NCBI GenBank assembly: GCA_022819855.1
Contig: JAJEGN010000022.1
Span: 62,001-126,000, forward strand
Length of the DNA stretch: 64,000 nucleotides
DNA from: Gammaproteobacteria bacterium
Lineage (GTDB): Bacteria; Pseudomonadota; Gammaproteobacteria; Steroidobacterales; Rariloculaceae
Direction of reading: 5' to 3'
Within the stretch, counting starts at the first letter, position 1. The number at the start of each line of letters is the position of its first letter. Below are positions 18,876-28,221 of the stretch, in pieces. The notes below the pieces were generated by a model that was not told the origin of the DNA, made no database searches, and worked only from the letters and a program-made list of their open reading frames with translations. Made by a program: the position numbers and the translations under genes.

Positions 18876-18903
18876 CTTGAAAATACCTGCCGGCACCCCA
18901 TGT
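18876..18903 (+). promoter_or_regulatory. Sigma-32 (heat-shock) promoter of the hsp20 gene
   Basis: CTTGAAA at 18876-18882 and CCCCATGT at 18896-18903 are separated by 13 nt. This is a near-perfect match to the E. coli RpoH consensus (CTTGAA, then CCCCATNT). It sits about 50 nt upstream of a small heat-shock gene, as expected. Confidence 0.85.
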
Positions 18904-18949
18904 ATTTCCGCATTGGCGCAGTTGTCAATGAAATACAGGAGGTATGACC

Positions 18950-19384
18950 ATGACACTGGTACGTTACGAGCCTTGGAATCTCGTCAGCAGGCTGCACGAC
19001 GACATCAATCGGGCGTTCAACGACTGGGGAACGAAGGACACGAGCGGCGCAACCGCCGACTGGGTACCGGCAGTGGATGTCGAGGAATACGCGGACCGCT
19101 TCGAACTCTTCGTGGATCTGCCCGGAGTCGCGGCGAAGGACGTCGAGATTACGCTGGAGTCCGGCGTCTTGACGCTTTCCGGCGAACGGCAGGCGATTCG
19201 CCCGAAGGAACTCATCTCCCACAATCGGCGCGAGCGCGGGCATGGCCGCTTCCATCGGCGCTTCATCCTGCCCGACATCGTGGACGCGGATCGGGTGAAC
19301 GCGACCGAGCGCAACGGCGTGCTCGAGATCGTCATCCACAAGCAGGCCGCCGCACAGCCGCGGCGGATCGAGATCGCAGCCTAG
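18950..19384 (+). CDS. Small heat-shock protein, Hsp20/alpha-crystallin family
   Basis: The product is 144 aa. The alpha-crystallin domain spans about residues 38-130, with WVPAVDVEEYADRFELFVDLPG, VEITLESGVLTLSGER, HGRFHRRFILPD and the terminal NGVLEIVIHK. It acts as an ATP-independent holdase in the cytoplasm. AGGAGG (18937-18942) lies 7 nt before the ATG at 18950 and only 1 nt before the ATG at 18944, which decides the start at 18950. A sigma-32 promoter lies upstream. It is a single gene divergent from the peptidase gene. Confidence 0.94.
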   Translation: MTLVRYEPWNLVSRLHDDINRAFNDWGTKDTSGATADWVPAVDVEEYADRFELFVDLPGVAAKDVEITLESGVLTLSGERQAIRPKELISHNRRERGHGRFHRRFILPDIVDADRVNATERNGVLEIVIHKQAAAQPRRIEIAA

Positions 19385-19547
19385 CGGCGCGTGACATCGT
19401 TCGCGCTGCAGCAAGCTGCTACACGGGAAACGCGCCACGCGCTGACGGCGGTCTGAATTCAGGCCGGGAAGCGCGGCAACCGCACGACTTTCAAGTCGCG
19501 GATTGTTACCGCATGTGGGTGAATTCGTCGGCTTGCGATGGACGAAC

Positions 19548-19946
19548 TTACTCTGCGGGTGGCGCGGACCCTTCGAGGTAGATTTTTCTGCCGTCCGTGA
19601 ACGTGATGTCGCGGCCGCTCGCACGGTTTCTGCCGTCCCGGGACCGGTAGCCGTCGACGAGAACTTCGGTGCCAAGCGGCAACGTATTCTGGTTGATTCC
19701 TTTCCGGAACAGCGTGTTCGGTGTGCCGCCCTCGATGGCCCAGCTCACGACGCTGCCGTCCTCATTCGTGACGTCGATGTGAATCCACGAGTGGGGATTG
19801 ATGAACTCGACTTCGGTCACGATCCCCCGTAGCTGAATTGGCTGGTTGGGGTCGAATTCCGCGGCGAACGAATGGTGCGCGCGCAGCGGAGCGGCGGTCA
19901 GAGCCAATGTCGCGGTAGCGACGAGAATTGCCAGGTTCTTTTTCAT
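19548..19946 (-). CDS. DUF6152 family secreted protein
   Basis: The product is 132 aa from the ATG at 19946 (MKKNLAILVATATLAL), with GGGAGAG about 8 nt upstream. The signal peptide ends LRA|HHSFAAEFD, leaving mature His-His. The domain strings INPHSWIHIDVTNEDG, WAIEGGTPNTLFRKG and GRDITFTDGRKIYLEG match the copies at 5413 and 9348. It is the last gene of a minus-strand triplet with PDLxGIW genes at 19995-20996 and 21026-21877. The gap to the previous stop is 48 nt. The function is unknown. Confidence 0.9.
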   Translation of the reverse strand: MKKNLAILVATATLALTAAPLRAHHSFAAEFDPNQPIQLRGIVTEVEFINPHSWIHIDVTNEDGSVVSWAIEGGTPNTLFRKGINQNTLPLGTEVLVDGYRSRDGRNRASGRDITFTDGRKIYLEGSAPPAE

Positions 19947-19994
19947 CGAACGCTCTCCCACATTCTCAATGGAACCTCGGGTACGGCTCGACCA

Positions 19995-20996
19995 TCATCT
20001 TGCAGCTTCGGCTGCCCTCGCTTCTTCGGCGCGAGCGCCGCCAAGAATGCCGATCATGCTTTGATTGCCTTCGTGACAGGCATACTCGTACATCAAATCG
20101 TCGGTCTTTCTCGCCGGTATCTGGACGGTCCAGGATTCGGTAAACGCATCCGGATCGTCGACAGTGAATTCGTAAAGCAGCACATCGTCAGCGACGCGCG
20201 TAAACCGCTCGGTCAGGCGCATGTTCTCGCTCGCTCCGCGGAAGTTGGATTGATCGGTAAAGTTCCTGGTCTCGACAACGAGCGTATCGCCGTCCCAATG
20301 TCCGCGGGAGCTGCCGAGCCATTGCCGGACGTCGCCTGGCAGCTGCGGCCGCCCGTCGAGCGGGATGATGCGCGCGTCGTGGATCATCTCATTGAGAATC
20401 AATACGTGGTCGGCGGTTTGCACGATCTGGAAATTGTTGTTGTATGCCGTCGGCAACATTGGCGGGCCGGCACTGACCCACAGGATGCAACGATCGGATA
20501 GAGTGCGATCCTCCGGACCGTCGGATGGATGCAATCTCCTTCTCTCGGCACGGGCATCGCTTCGCCGCTGGCCCTCCTCGGTCAGCGCCGGGATACGGCC
20601 GTCAAGAGGGTGGATGACGAGCGAGGTTCGCCGCGTGGCCGCGATGTTTTCACCCCAGTCCCACCAGAAGTCGTTGTAGGCGCTGCGCACGTCGGCCTCG
20701 GCGTCGGCCTGCCGCCGATCCATGTTCGTCTCCTCCTGCCTGCGCCGCTCGTATTCGATGGCCTCCTCCTCGGTCAGGAACTCCTTGTCCGCGAGTTCGG
20801 GCGGCCGCTCGAGCGGCGTAATGACGGCGTTCGACCAGATGCCCTGCAGATCGGGCTGTCCATCGGGTGTGCGGCCGGGCTCGTAGCTGTCGGCGGTGGC
20901 TGATTGCGAGTATCCGGCGACCGGTACCGCGGCAAGCAGCGCTGCAAAGCCGGCGATTCGCAGCGCGTGGATGAGATCATTCATACGTTGGTGCAT
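19995..20996 (-). CDS. Secreted PDLxGIW-family protein (DRC...CHEGN type)
   Basis: The product is 333 aa. The ATG at 20996 is supported by GGAGGAG about 5 nt upstream; an in-frame ATG at 20984 lacks one. A Sec signal peptide is followed by GQPDLQGIWSNAVITPLERP, DRCILWVSAGPP, HWDGDTLVVETRNF and YACHEGNQSM. The two mature Cys are in DRC and ACHEGN, as in the copies at 4254 and 8368. It sits between an AKC-type paralogue (29 nt upstream) and DUF6152, the same order as 7479-9788 on the other strand. The function is unknown. Confidence 0.86.
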   Translation of the reverse strand: MHQRMNDLIHALRIAGFAALLAAVPVAGYSQSATADSYEPGRTPDGQPDLQGIWSNAVITPLERPPELADKEFLTEEEAIEYERRRQEETNMDRRQADAEADVRSAYNDFWWDWGENIAATRRTSLVIHPLDGRIPALTEEGQRRSDARAERRRLHPSDGPEDRTLSDRCILWVSAGPPMLPTAYNNNFQIVQTADHVLILNEMIHDARIIPLDGRPQLPGDVRQWLGSSRGHWDGDTLVVETRNFTDQSNFRGASENMRLTERFTRVADDVLLYEFTVDDPDAFTESWTVQIPARKTDDLMYEYACHEGNQSMIGILGGARAEEARAAEAAR

Positions 20997-21025
20997 CGCA
21001 CTCCTCCGTCTCGCCCGCAGCGCGT

Positions 21026-21877
21026 TCATTCCTGCTTGCGAAGGTGGCCGTAGATCTTTTCCTCCGCAAACTCGACGCATTTGAATTCCATGAGTTGGGC
21101 GTTCTCTTCGACGCGGCGGTAGAGCGGCAGGCTGATGCTCCACGGCCGCGTGAATACGTTCGGATCTTCAATGGTCGCCTCGTAGAGCAGGTGATCGGGG
21201 CCCATCGGCGTGTACCGCTCGACGACGTGCAGGGCATCGCTGTGGAAGTTGCCGGCCCGGTCGAACCAGGTCTCGTCGTTCTGGCTCGTGACGTCCACGA
21301 CGAGCGTATCGCCGTCCCAACGACCGACCGACCATCCCATCCAGCTTGGGGCGGGACTCGGACCCGGATCGTTCATGTGGATCGTGCGCACGGCGCCCGC
21401 GTACTGGTAGGCGATCATGACGTAATCGGCGGTCTGCAGGATCTGGAACGGCTGACCGATATAGGTCGCCCTCGGCACGCCGGGCAGATAGCACTTGGCC
21501 TCGGGGTCGAGATCGACGCGATTGGCGAAATTCTCTCGCTGCTGCTCGGCAGCCCAAGGCTGGTACGGAATCTCACCGCCCTCGACGATACCGATCCCGG
21601 GTGGCGTGGCCGCCAGCGCGCCGAGTTCGGGCACGGGGGAATGGCCCGACGCGTGGGGCCGGATATCCCAGTTCGCCGAAGTGAGCGCCTGCCAGATTCC
21701 GTTGAGATTCGGGGCGGTGTCCGCTGCAGGCGGCGCCTGGCCGGCCGCCCCTGCGGCTGTCGCGGCTTGCTGGTCGCCGGGAGCGGCATCAGTTGCCGGC
21801 GTCTGATCCATCGGGGCTTCGCAACTCGCCAGCATGACAGCAAGCGCGAGCAGCGCCAGCGTCCTGGCCGTGGTCAC
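21026..21877 (-). CDS. PDLxGIW-family lipoprotein (AKC...FKCVEF type)
   Basis: The product is 283 aa from a GTG at 21877. The signal LALLALAVMLASC ends in a clear lipobox (LASC), followed by an Ala/Gln/Pro-rich linker and then APNLNGIWQALTSANWDI. EAKCYLPG, WMGWSVGRWDGDTLVVDV and LMEFKCVEF align with the non-lipidated copy at 7479. The GTG gives a canonical lipoprotein signal; upstream in-frame residues do not look like coding sequence. It is the first gene of the triplet, so the whole group is probably one envelope-associated unit. The function is unknown. Confidence 0.82.
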   Translation of the reverse strand: MTTARTLALLALAVMLASCEAPMDQTPATDAAPGDQQAATAAGAAGQAPPAADTAPNLNGIWQALTSANWDIRPHASGHSPVPELGALAATPPGIGIVEGGEIPYQPWAAEQQRENFANRVDLDPEAKCYLPGVPRATYIGQPFQILQTADYVMIAYQYAGAVRTIHMNDPGPSPAPSWMGWSVGRWDGDTLVVDVTSQNDETWFDRAGNFHSDALHVVERYTPMGPDHLLYEATIEDPNVFTRPWSISLPLYRRVEENAQLMEFKCVEFAEEKIYGHLRKQE

Positions 21878-22192
21878 TCTCGAGTCCGGAAACTGGCTTC
21901 GCACCTGATCGCCCCGCCCTGTTTTCGGACCAGCATACCGCCAAGGCTGGCGAGCGCCAACCGGAGTCGCCGCCCAACCGCCGGACGATGCCGGTACCGC
22001 ACCTTCCCATACAACCGCAGCAGGACTGCCGGGACAAAACCGTTTCGGGGCTTTCGCGTCTCCGCCAACACCTGAAGGCAACTCCTCCCCTCATCGGCTG
22101 ACGTATACTGCTTCGGACCCTTCCCCGAGATGTGGGCAGGCACAGATCCTCGGTAAGGTCCTGCGGACGCTGTCAGACACAACGGTGGAAAC

Positions 22193-23185
22193 GTGAAACT
22201 CATCTTCAGTTCGCTCGCGCCGATTGGATTGCTGGCCGGGTCCACGGCACTCGCCCACCATAGCGATGCCGTTTACGACCGCGAAACCGTGGTTGCGTTC
22301 GAGGGCGTCGTCACACATTACAGTTTCAGCAACCCTCACGTGAGGATCGTCGTCGCAACCGCCAACGCGAACGGCGATACGGTCGAGTGGGACATCGAAA
22401 CCGGCTCGACGCCGATCATGATTCGCAGCGGTTGGTCGGCCGACCTCGTAAGCGTCGGCGATACCGTCATTGTAAGAGCCCACCCGCACCGCACCGGACG
22501 CCCGCGAGCCATCCTGAACACGCTTGAGACCATGGACGGCACCGTCTGGTTGCAGGACGAATCGGACCCGGAGGAGACGGCGGCAGCGACGAGCATCGAG
22601 GGTGTGTGGAAAGGACTCAACGGGTTCAGCCTGCGCCGGGGTCTTGGACAGGTGCCTTTGACGCCCGCCGCGGAGGCGGCGCGGGCCGGGTACGACTACC
22701 TGACCGAGAGTCCTGTCAGGGACTGCGTAGCGCCGCCGCCGCCCAGCCTGATCGGATCGACCGTCTACCTCAACGGCATCGAGATTCTCGACGACCGCGT
22801 ACTGCTCAGAACAGAGTACTTCGACCAGACGCGCACCGTGTACACGGATGGGCGCGGGCACCCGGAAACCGACGAACGCACGGCTTACGAGGGTCATTCG
22901 ATCGGCTGGTGGGAAGGCGATTCGCTCGTCGTCGACACGACGCATTTCCGGGATCATCCGGAAGGTAACGGTCGCGGCGTGCCGTCGGGCGCGCAGAAGC
23001 ACCTGATTGAGCGCTACTCACTGAGTGAAGACGGAAGGCGTTTGCGGGTAGAAGCCTTCCTTGAAGATCCCGAGTACCTCACCGAACCGTTCAATGGCTA
23101 CACCGAGTTGGTGTATACGCCCGAGCTTGAACTGTACCGCTACGACTGCGATCCCGTGATGTCCAGAGAGGCCGGCTTTGAATAG
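22193..23185 (+). CDS. Natural fusion: DUF6152-like domain plus PDLxGIW-type domain
   Basis: The product is 330 aa. A signal peptide ends ALA|HHSDAVYDRE, again His-His at the mature N-terminus. Residues about 22-120 are DUF6152-like (FEGVVTHYSFSNPHVRIVV, VEWDIETGSTPIMIRSGW). From about residue 135 the second family begins with SIEGVWKGL, then RDCVAPPPP, GHSIGWWEGDSLVVDTTHF and YRYDCDP, so the two-Cys pattern is kept. One polypeptide therefore carries both families that are otherwise adjacent genes. The stop overlaps the start region of the DUF1549/DUF1553 gene. The function is unknown, but the fusion argues that the two families act together. Confidence 0.82.
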   Translation: MKLIFSSLAPIGLLAGSTALAHHSDAVYDRETVVAFEGVVTHYSFSNPHVRIVVATANANGDTVEWDIETGSTPIMIRSGWSADLVSVGDTVIVRAHPHRTGRPRAILNTLETMDGTVWLQDESDPEETAAATSIEGVWKGLNGFSLRRGLGQVPLTPAAEAARAGYDYLTESPVRDCVAPPPPSLIGSTVYLNGIEILDDRVLLRTEYFDQTRTVYTDGRGHPETDERTAYEGHSIGWWEGDSLVVDTTHFRDHPEGNGRGVPSGAQKHLIERYSLSEDGRRLRVEAFLEDPEYLTEPFNGYTELVYTPELELYRYDCDPVMSREAGFE

Positions 23186-26100
23186 ATCGATGACGTACGC
23201 TCGCGTCAAATCGGCCCGAATAGTCGTTGCCGCCGCCATCTGCGGTCTCCCGGGCGCCTGCACCAACTCCCCGGACATCCCCGGAGTACCCGGGAACATC
23301 AACTACAACTGGCACGTCCGGCCGATCCTCTCGGAGAACTGTTTCAAGTGCCACGGTCCGGATATCGAAGGACGGGAGGCGAGCCTCCGCCTCGACTCCC
23401 CGGAATTCGCCTTCGACCGCCTCGAAGGCCCACGCGAACGCTACGCGATCGTGCCGGGCGACCCCGACAGCGGGGAACTGATCTGGCGCATCGACGCACA
23501 GAACCCCGACGACGTGATGCCGCCCGTCAGGACCCACAAGACGCTGACGGACGTCGAAAAGGCCATCCTTCGCCGATGGATCGCGGACGGCGCCGAGTAC
23601 CAGCGCCACTGGGCATTCCTCCCGCCGGAAGTCGAGCCCGCGCCGCCCACGGGTTTCGACGATCGCGCCGCCAACGAAATCGATCGCTACGTCTTCGCCG
23701 GCCACGAGCGCGCGGGCGTGACGCCTTCGCGAGAAGCCGATCGCGAGACGTTGATCAACCGGGTCAGCCTGACGCTGACGGGACTGCCGCCGACGCTCGA
23801 CGAAGTCGACGCCTTCGTCGCCGACGAAAGCCTCGATGCCTACGAACAACTGGTCGAACGCCTGCTCGAATCGCCGCGTTACGCCGAGCACATGGCTTCC
23901 TGGTGGCTCGACCTCGCGCGCTGGAGCGATACCGATGGCTTCCTCGACGACCACCACGACCGCTTCCTGTGGCCCTGGCGCGACTGGGTGATCGAAGCGT
24001 TCGACCGCAACCTGCCGTTCGACGAGTTCGGCATCTGGCAGCTCGCCGGCGACCTGCTGCCTGACGCCAGCGAAGAGCAGTTGCTGGCGACGGCCTTCCT
24101 GAGGGTGGGCAAGCGCTCCACCGAAAACGGCGCGATCGATGAGGAATACAAGGTCGAATACATGGTCGAGCGGACCGACAACGCCCTCGGCACGGCGTTC
24201 ATGGGCTTGACGCTCGGTTGCGCGCGCTGCCACGACCACCGCTACGACCCGATCAGTCAGCGCGACTACTACCAGTTGGGCGCGTTTTTCAACAGCAATG
24301 ACGAGCCCGGCCACTATGCGCCAGGCTACAGCGGCATTCAGGGCGGTCCCACACTGCCCTGGCCGAGCGAAGAGCAGCAGGTTGACATCGAAGCCGCGGC
24401 AAGCCGGGTGGCGGAAAGCGAAGCCGCGTACCATTCGGCCGTGGCGGATGCGACGGGGGAAACCGAGGCTACCGTGGGCGGACTGCTCGCCGGGGATGGT
24501 CTACCCGCGGCTGCGACCCTGCGTGTGACACTGGCGCGCGGTCTGGCGGCGCACTACGCCTTTGAAACAGCAACACCGGCGGAACTCACGGACCTCCCGA
24601 CGCCCCGGCCGCCGCGCCTGCCTCCTCCCTCGCTGATCGAATTTACGCGCAGTCCCTACGCTCCGCCGCCGCCCGAGTATGAAACCGAGGAAGAACGCCA
24701 GGCGGCCGAGCTCCAGGCGCGTGTACCGCGCCTGTACAACGCCGAAGAACTCGAAGTTTCACCTTCGGCCGTTCCGGGCGTCCCGGCAGCCGTCATCCAG
24801 GCTCCGATCCTCGGCGACGGCATCTCCGGACAGGCGCTCTTCTTCAACGAGACCAACAAGGGCTTTCTCGGCGGCGACATCGGCAACTACGACCGCAGCC
24901 AGCCATTCTCGATCGACTTCTGGTTCCACGCTGCAGAAGCCTACGACGATGCCCCGGTGCTCAATCACATGAGCGAGAACAACTCCGGCCGCACCGGCTA
25001 CAAGCTCTCGATCGATCAGGGGCATCTGTGGGTCCAGCTCGCTCACTCGCCGCCGGCCAACATGATCGCGCTCCGGTCGGCCGCACGGTTCCCGGTCGGC
25101 GAATGGACCCACGTGACACTGACCTATGACGGTTCCAGCCGCGCCGCCGGAACCCGCGTGTTTCTCAACGGCAGGCGCGCCGAGATGCGGACGGAGCGCG
25201 ACACGCTCACTCGCAGCATTCTGCCGTGGAACACCGGAGATCAACTCGATCCGTTCGTGGGGCTTGCCTTCGGTACGCGTTTCCGCGTGAAAGCGCCCGT
25301 CGGCAGCGGGCTCGACGAATTACGGCTGTACGACCGGGAGCTGGCGCCCGCGGAAGTCGCCGTGCTGCATGCCGACACGATCGGGCGGTCCATCGTTCCG
25401 GACCGTGACGATCTCGTCGATGCGCTCGTCGTACACGATCCGCGCGTCGTTGCGGCGCTCGACGAACTCATCGCGGCGCGTAGCGCGCACGACAAGCTCG
25501 TGACCGCCGTGCCGCAGGTGCTCGTCATGGGTGACGCACCCGAACCGATCCCGACGCACGTCCTGTACCGTGGCGTCTATAGCGAGCCGCGCGACGAAGT
25601 CGAACCGCGCGGGCTCGAGGCCGTCATGGCCTGGGACGATTCGCTGCCGAAGAACCGGCTCGGGCTCGCACGGTGGCTGTTCGATCCGTCCAACCCGCTC
25701 ACCGCTCGCGTGTTCGTGAACCGGATCTGGCAGATGCATTTCGGCCGCGGCATCGTCGAGACGGCCGAAGACTTCGGTTCGCAGGGCTCGATCCCGACGC
25801 ACCCGGAACTCCTCGACTGGCTCGCGACCGGGTTCATCGAGTCCGGCTGGGATGTCAAGGCGCTGCAACGGCTCATCGTGACATCCACGACCTTCCGGCA
25901 GAGCTCCGTCGTGTCCGAGGCGCTCGCGTCGAGCGATCCCGACAACGCGCTCCATGCGCGCGGACCGCGCTGGCGTATGACCGCCGAGATGGTTCGCGAT
26001 CACGCACTCGCGATCAGTGGGCTGCTCGTGGATACGATCGGCGGCAGGAGTGTCAAACCCTATCAGCCCGGCGGGATCTGGAACCCGACGAACAGCTTCT

Positions 26101-26597
26101 ACGAGTACCCCGAATCGGATTCCATTCCGGACGACGAGCATCATCGGCGCACGATGTACACCTTCGTGAAGCGCAACGCCCTGCACCCGGCGCTGCGAAA
26201 CTTCGATTTCATGAACCGCACCGAAAGTGTCGCACGCCGCCGCTCGTCGAACACGCCATTGCAGGCGCTGACGCTCCTGAACGACCCGCAGTACGTCGAA
26301 GCCTATCGGGCGCTTGCGGGCGTCGTTCTGACGTCGAGCGATGACGCACGCGCGCAGCTCAACCGGCTGTACCGGCTCGCGACTCGCGCGACGCCGAGCG
26401 ATGCGATGCTCGACCGGCTCGAGCTCTACTACGATGACCAGCGTCAGACCTTCCGGGCCGATCCGGACAAGGCGCGCGCTCTGCTCGAGGTTGGCGTGAC
26501 GGAGGCGGATCCCGGGTTCGACCCCGCAACGCTTGCAGCGCTGAGCAACGTCGCGGCGGTAGTCATGAATTCACCCGACGCCTACACGGTTCGCTGA
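23178..26597 (+). CDS. PSCyt1-DUF1549-LamG-DUF1553 multidomain lipoprotein
   Basis: The product is 1139 aa from a TTG at 23178, which has AGAGAGG 6 nt upstream; an ATG at 23190 is possible. A signal sequence with GLPGAC could be lipidated at Cys28. Domains in order are a planctomycete-type cytochrome c module with C55-FK-CH, DUF1549 to about residue 365 with [19 protein letters not shown], a LamG/concanavalin-like domain at about 550-725, and DUF1553 at about 830-1085 ([20 protein letters not shown]). These domains are best known from Planctomycetes but also occur in other environmental bacteria. The DUF1501 partner follows immediately. A role in extracytoplasmic polysaccharide or sulfated-polymer metabolism is often suggested but unproven. 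Confidence 0.87.
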   Translation: MNRSMTYARVKSARIVVAAAICGLPGACTNSPDIPGVPGNINYNWHVRPILSENCFKCHGPDIEGREASLRLDSPEFAFDRLEGPRERYAIVPGDPDSGELIWRIDAQNPDDVMPPVRTHKTLTDVEKAILRRWIADGAEYQRHWAFLPPEVEPAPPTGFDDRAANEIDRYVFAGHERAGVTPSREADRETLINRVSLTLTGLPPTLDEVDAFVADESLDAYEQLVERLLESPRYAEHMASWWLDLARWSDTDGFLDDHHDRFLWPWRDWVIEAFDRNLPFDEFGIWQLAGDLLPDASEEQLLATAFLRVGKRSTENGAIDEEYKVEYMVERTDNALGTAFMGLTLGCARCHDHRYDPISQRDYYQLGAFFNSNDEPGHYAPGYSGIQGGPTLPWPSEEQQVDIEAAASRVAESEAAYHSAVADATGETEATVGGLLAGDGLPAAATLRVTLARGLAAHYAFETATPAELTDLPTPRPPRLPPPSLIEFTRSPYAPPPPEYETEEERQAAELQARVPRLYNAEELEVSPSAVPGVPAAVIQAPILGDGISGQALFFNETNKGFLGGDIGNYDRSQPFSIDFWFHAAEAYDDAPVLNHMSENNSGRTGYKLSIDQGHLWVQLAHSPPANMIALRSAARFPVGEWTHVTLTYDGSSRAAGTRVFLNGRRAEMRTERDTLTRSILPWNTGDQLDPFVGLAFGTRFRVKAPVGSGLDELRLYDRELAPAEVAVLHADTIGRSIVPDRDDLVDALVVHDPRVVAALDELIAARSAHDKLVTAVPQVLVMGDAPEPIPTHVLYRGVYSEPRDEVEPRGLEAVMAWDDSLPKNRLGLARWLFDPSNPLTARVFVNRIWQMHFGRGIVETAEDFGSQGSIPTHPELLDWLATGFIESGWDVKALQRLIVTSTTFRQSSVVSEALASSDPDNALHARGPRWRMTAEMVRDHALAISGLLVDTIGGRSVKPYQPGGIWNPTNSFYEYPESDSIPDDEHHRRTMYTFVKRNALHPALRNFDFMNRTESVARRRSSNTPLQALTLLNDPQYVEAYRALAGVVLTSSDDARAQLNRLYRLATRATPSDAMLDRLELYYDDQRQTFRADPDKARALLEVGVTEADPGFDPATLAALSNVAAVVMNSPDAYTVR

Positions 26598-26598
26598 C

Positions 26599-28047
26599 AT
26601 GAGCCAGATGAAGCATTCGGTCGATCTGGCAAGGCGGCGCTTTATTGCCGAGGCTGGCGTTGGGCTGGGCAGCCTGTCGTTGCTTGAACTCGTCGGTGGC
26701 GGCGCGCTCGCCCAGACGTCCGACCAGAATGCTGAAGCGGGAATTCCGGGCGCCGGCCACCATCCGGCGCGTGCGAAGCGCGTGATCATGCTGCACATGC
26801 TCGGTGCGATTTCGCACGTCGATACCTTCGACTACAAGCCCAGGCTCTTTGAGATGCACGGCCAGGAGATTCCGCCGTCGGTCCGCGAAACGCAGCGGCT
26901 CTCGACGATGTCGAACGGTCAATCGGCCTTTCCGATCCTCGCACCGCTGAGACCATTTGAGCAGCGCGGCGAGAGCGGCGCGTGGGTCAGCGACTTCCTG
27001 CCGCATACCGCTTCGATCGCAGACGAACTTTGCTTCATCAAGAGCCTGCATACCGAGCACGTCAACCACGACCCGGCCTCGAAGTTCCTGCATACCGGGT
27101 TCCAGTTGGCCGGACGGCCGTCGGCCGGCGCGTGGGTCAGCTACGCACTAGGCTCGGACAATCGCGATCTGCCGAACTTCGTCGTCATGAACTCGGGCAG
27201 TTCGATGGGCGTGCCGCAGGATTCGGCGATCTGGGGTACGGGCTTTCTGCCGTCGAACCATCAGGGCGTCGAGTTCCGCGCGGCCGAGGACCCGGTGCTC
27301 TACATCAACAATCCCGATGGAATCGAGCGAACCGACCGGCGCGACATGCTCGATGCAATCGCCGACATCGCACGCCTGCAGCATGAGGTCTCGAACGACC
27401 CCGAGGTGTTTTCGCGCGTGAGCCAATACGAGATGGCCTACCGCATGCAGCGTTCCGTCCCCGAGATCGCCGACATTTCCGACGAACCCGAACACGTGCT
27501 CGAACTCTACGGTCCGGACGTCCATACGCCGGGCAGCTTTGCGCGCAACTGCCTGATCGCCCGACGGCTTTGCGAACGCGGGGTCAAGTATCAGACGCTA
27601 TTCGGCTTGGGTTGGGATCACCATCTCTCGATCAGAACAAGCTTCCCGGCGCGCTGCCGCGAGATCGACCAGCCGGCCGCTGCGCTCGTCACGGATCTCA
27701 GGCAGCGCGGCCTGCTCGAGGACACGCTAGTGCTGTTCGGAAGCGAATTCGGCCGCACACCGTTCGCTCAGGGGCAGATCGACAATCCGATCGTCGGCCG
27801 CGACCACCACGGCGGCGGCTTCACCTGGTGGCTCGCCGGCGGCGGCGTCAAGGCCGGGTTCACGCACGGCGAGACCGACGAATTCGCCTACAACGTGGTC
27901 GAGAACCCGGTGCACATCCATGATCTCAACGCGACCCTGCTGCACATCCTCGGCATCGATCACGAGCGCCTGACCTTCCGCTTCCAGGGCAGGGACTACC
28001 GTCTCACGGACGTGCACGGCCGGGTCGTGCACGAGATTCTTGCCTAG
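26599..28047 (+). CDS. DUF1501 family protein with Tat-like signal
   Basis: The product is 482 aa. The N-terminus has ARRRFIAEAGVGLGSLSLLELVGGGALAQ, a twin-arginine-type signal. DUF1501 (sulfatase/alkaline-phosphatase-like fold) motifs follow: KRVIMLHMLGAISHVDTFDYKP, NHDPASKFLHTGFQ, HTPGSFARNCLIARRL, LGWDHHL and GSEFGRTPFAQG. It begins 1 nt after the stop of the DUF1549/DUF1553 gene, the classic pairing for these families, so the two are surely co-expressed. An internal ATG at 26608 is an alternative start. The enzyme activity is not established for the family. Confidence 0.9.
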   Translation: MSQMKHSVDLARRRFIAEAGVGLGSLSLLELVGGGALAQTSDQNAEAGIPGAGHHPARAKRVIMLHMLGAISHVDTFDYKPRLFEMHGQEIPPSVRETQRLSTMSNGQSAFPILAPLRPFEQRGESGAWVSDFLPHTASIADELCFIKSLHTEHVNHDPASKFLHTGFQLAGRPSAGAWVSYALGSDNRDLPNFVVMNSGSSMGVPQDSAIWGTGFLPSNHQGVEFRAAEDPVLYINNPDGIERTDRRDMLDAIADIARLQHEVSNDPEVFSRVSQYEMAYRMQRSVPEIADISDEPEHVLELYGPDVHTPGSFARNCLIARRLCERGVKYQTLFGLGWDHHLSIRTSFPARCREIDQPAAALVTDLRQRGLLEDTLVLFGSEFGRTPFAQGQIDNPIVGRDHHGGGFTWWLAGGGVKAGFTHGETDEFAYNVVENPVHIHDLNATLLHILGIDHERLTFRFQGRDYRLTDVHGRVVHEILA

Positions 28048-28221
28048 ACATCGAACTTCGAGGGAACGGGCATCAGACGCGCAGGAAAAGGGCACTCCCG
28101 ACGTCGTCCGCCGCCCGGCCGACGTGGCGCCGTTCGACGGGACCTGTTGAACCGCTCAACGTTCAGCGGTTGAACGCTTGCATCAAACACACGAACGCAA
28201 CGAGATCCAGTAGCGAATGCC

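Noticed and set aside
28150-28171. AACCGCT...AGCGGTT inverted repeat before the first DUF6282 gene
   Set aside because: Arms are only 7 bp and extension gives mismatches; too weak to call an operator or terminator.
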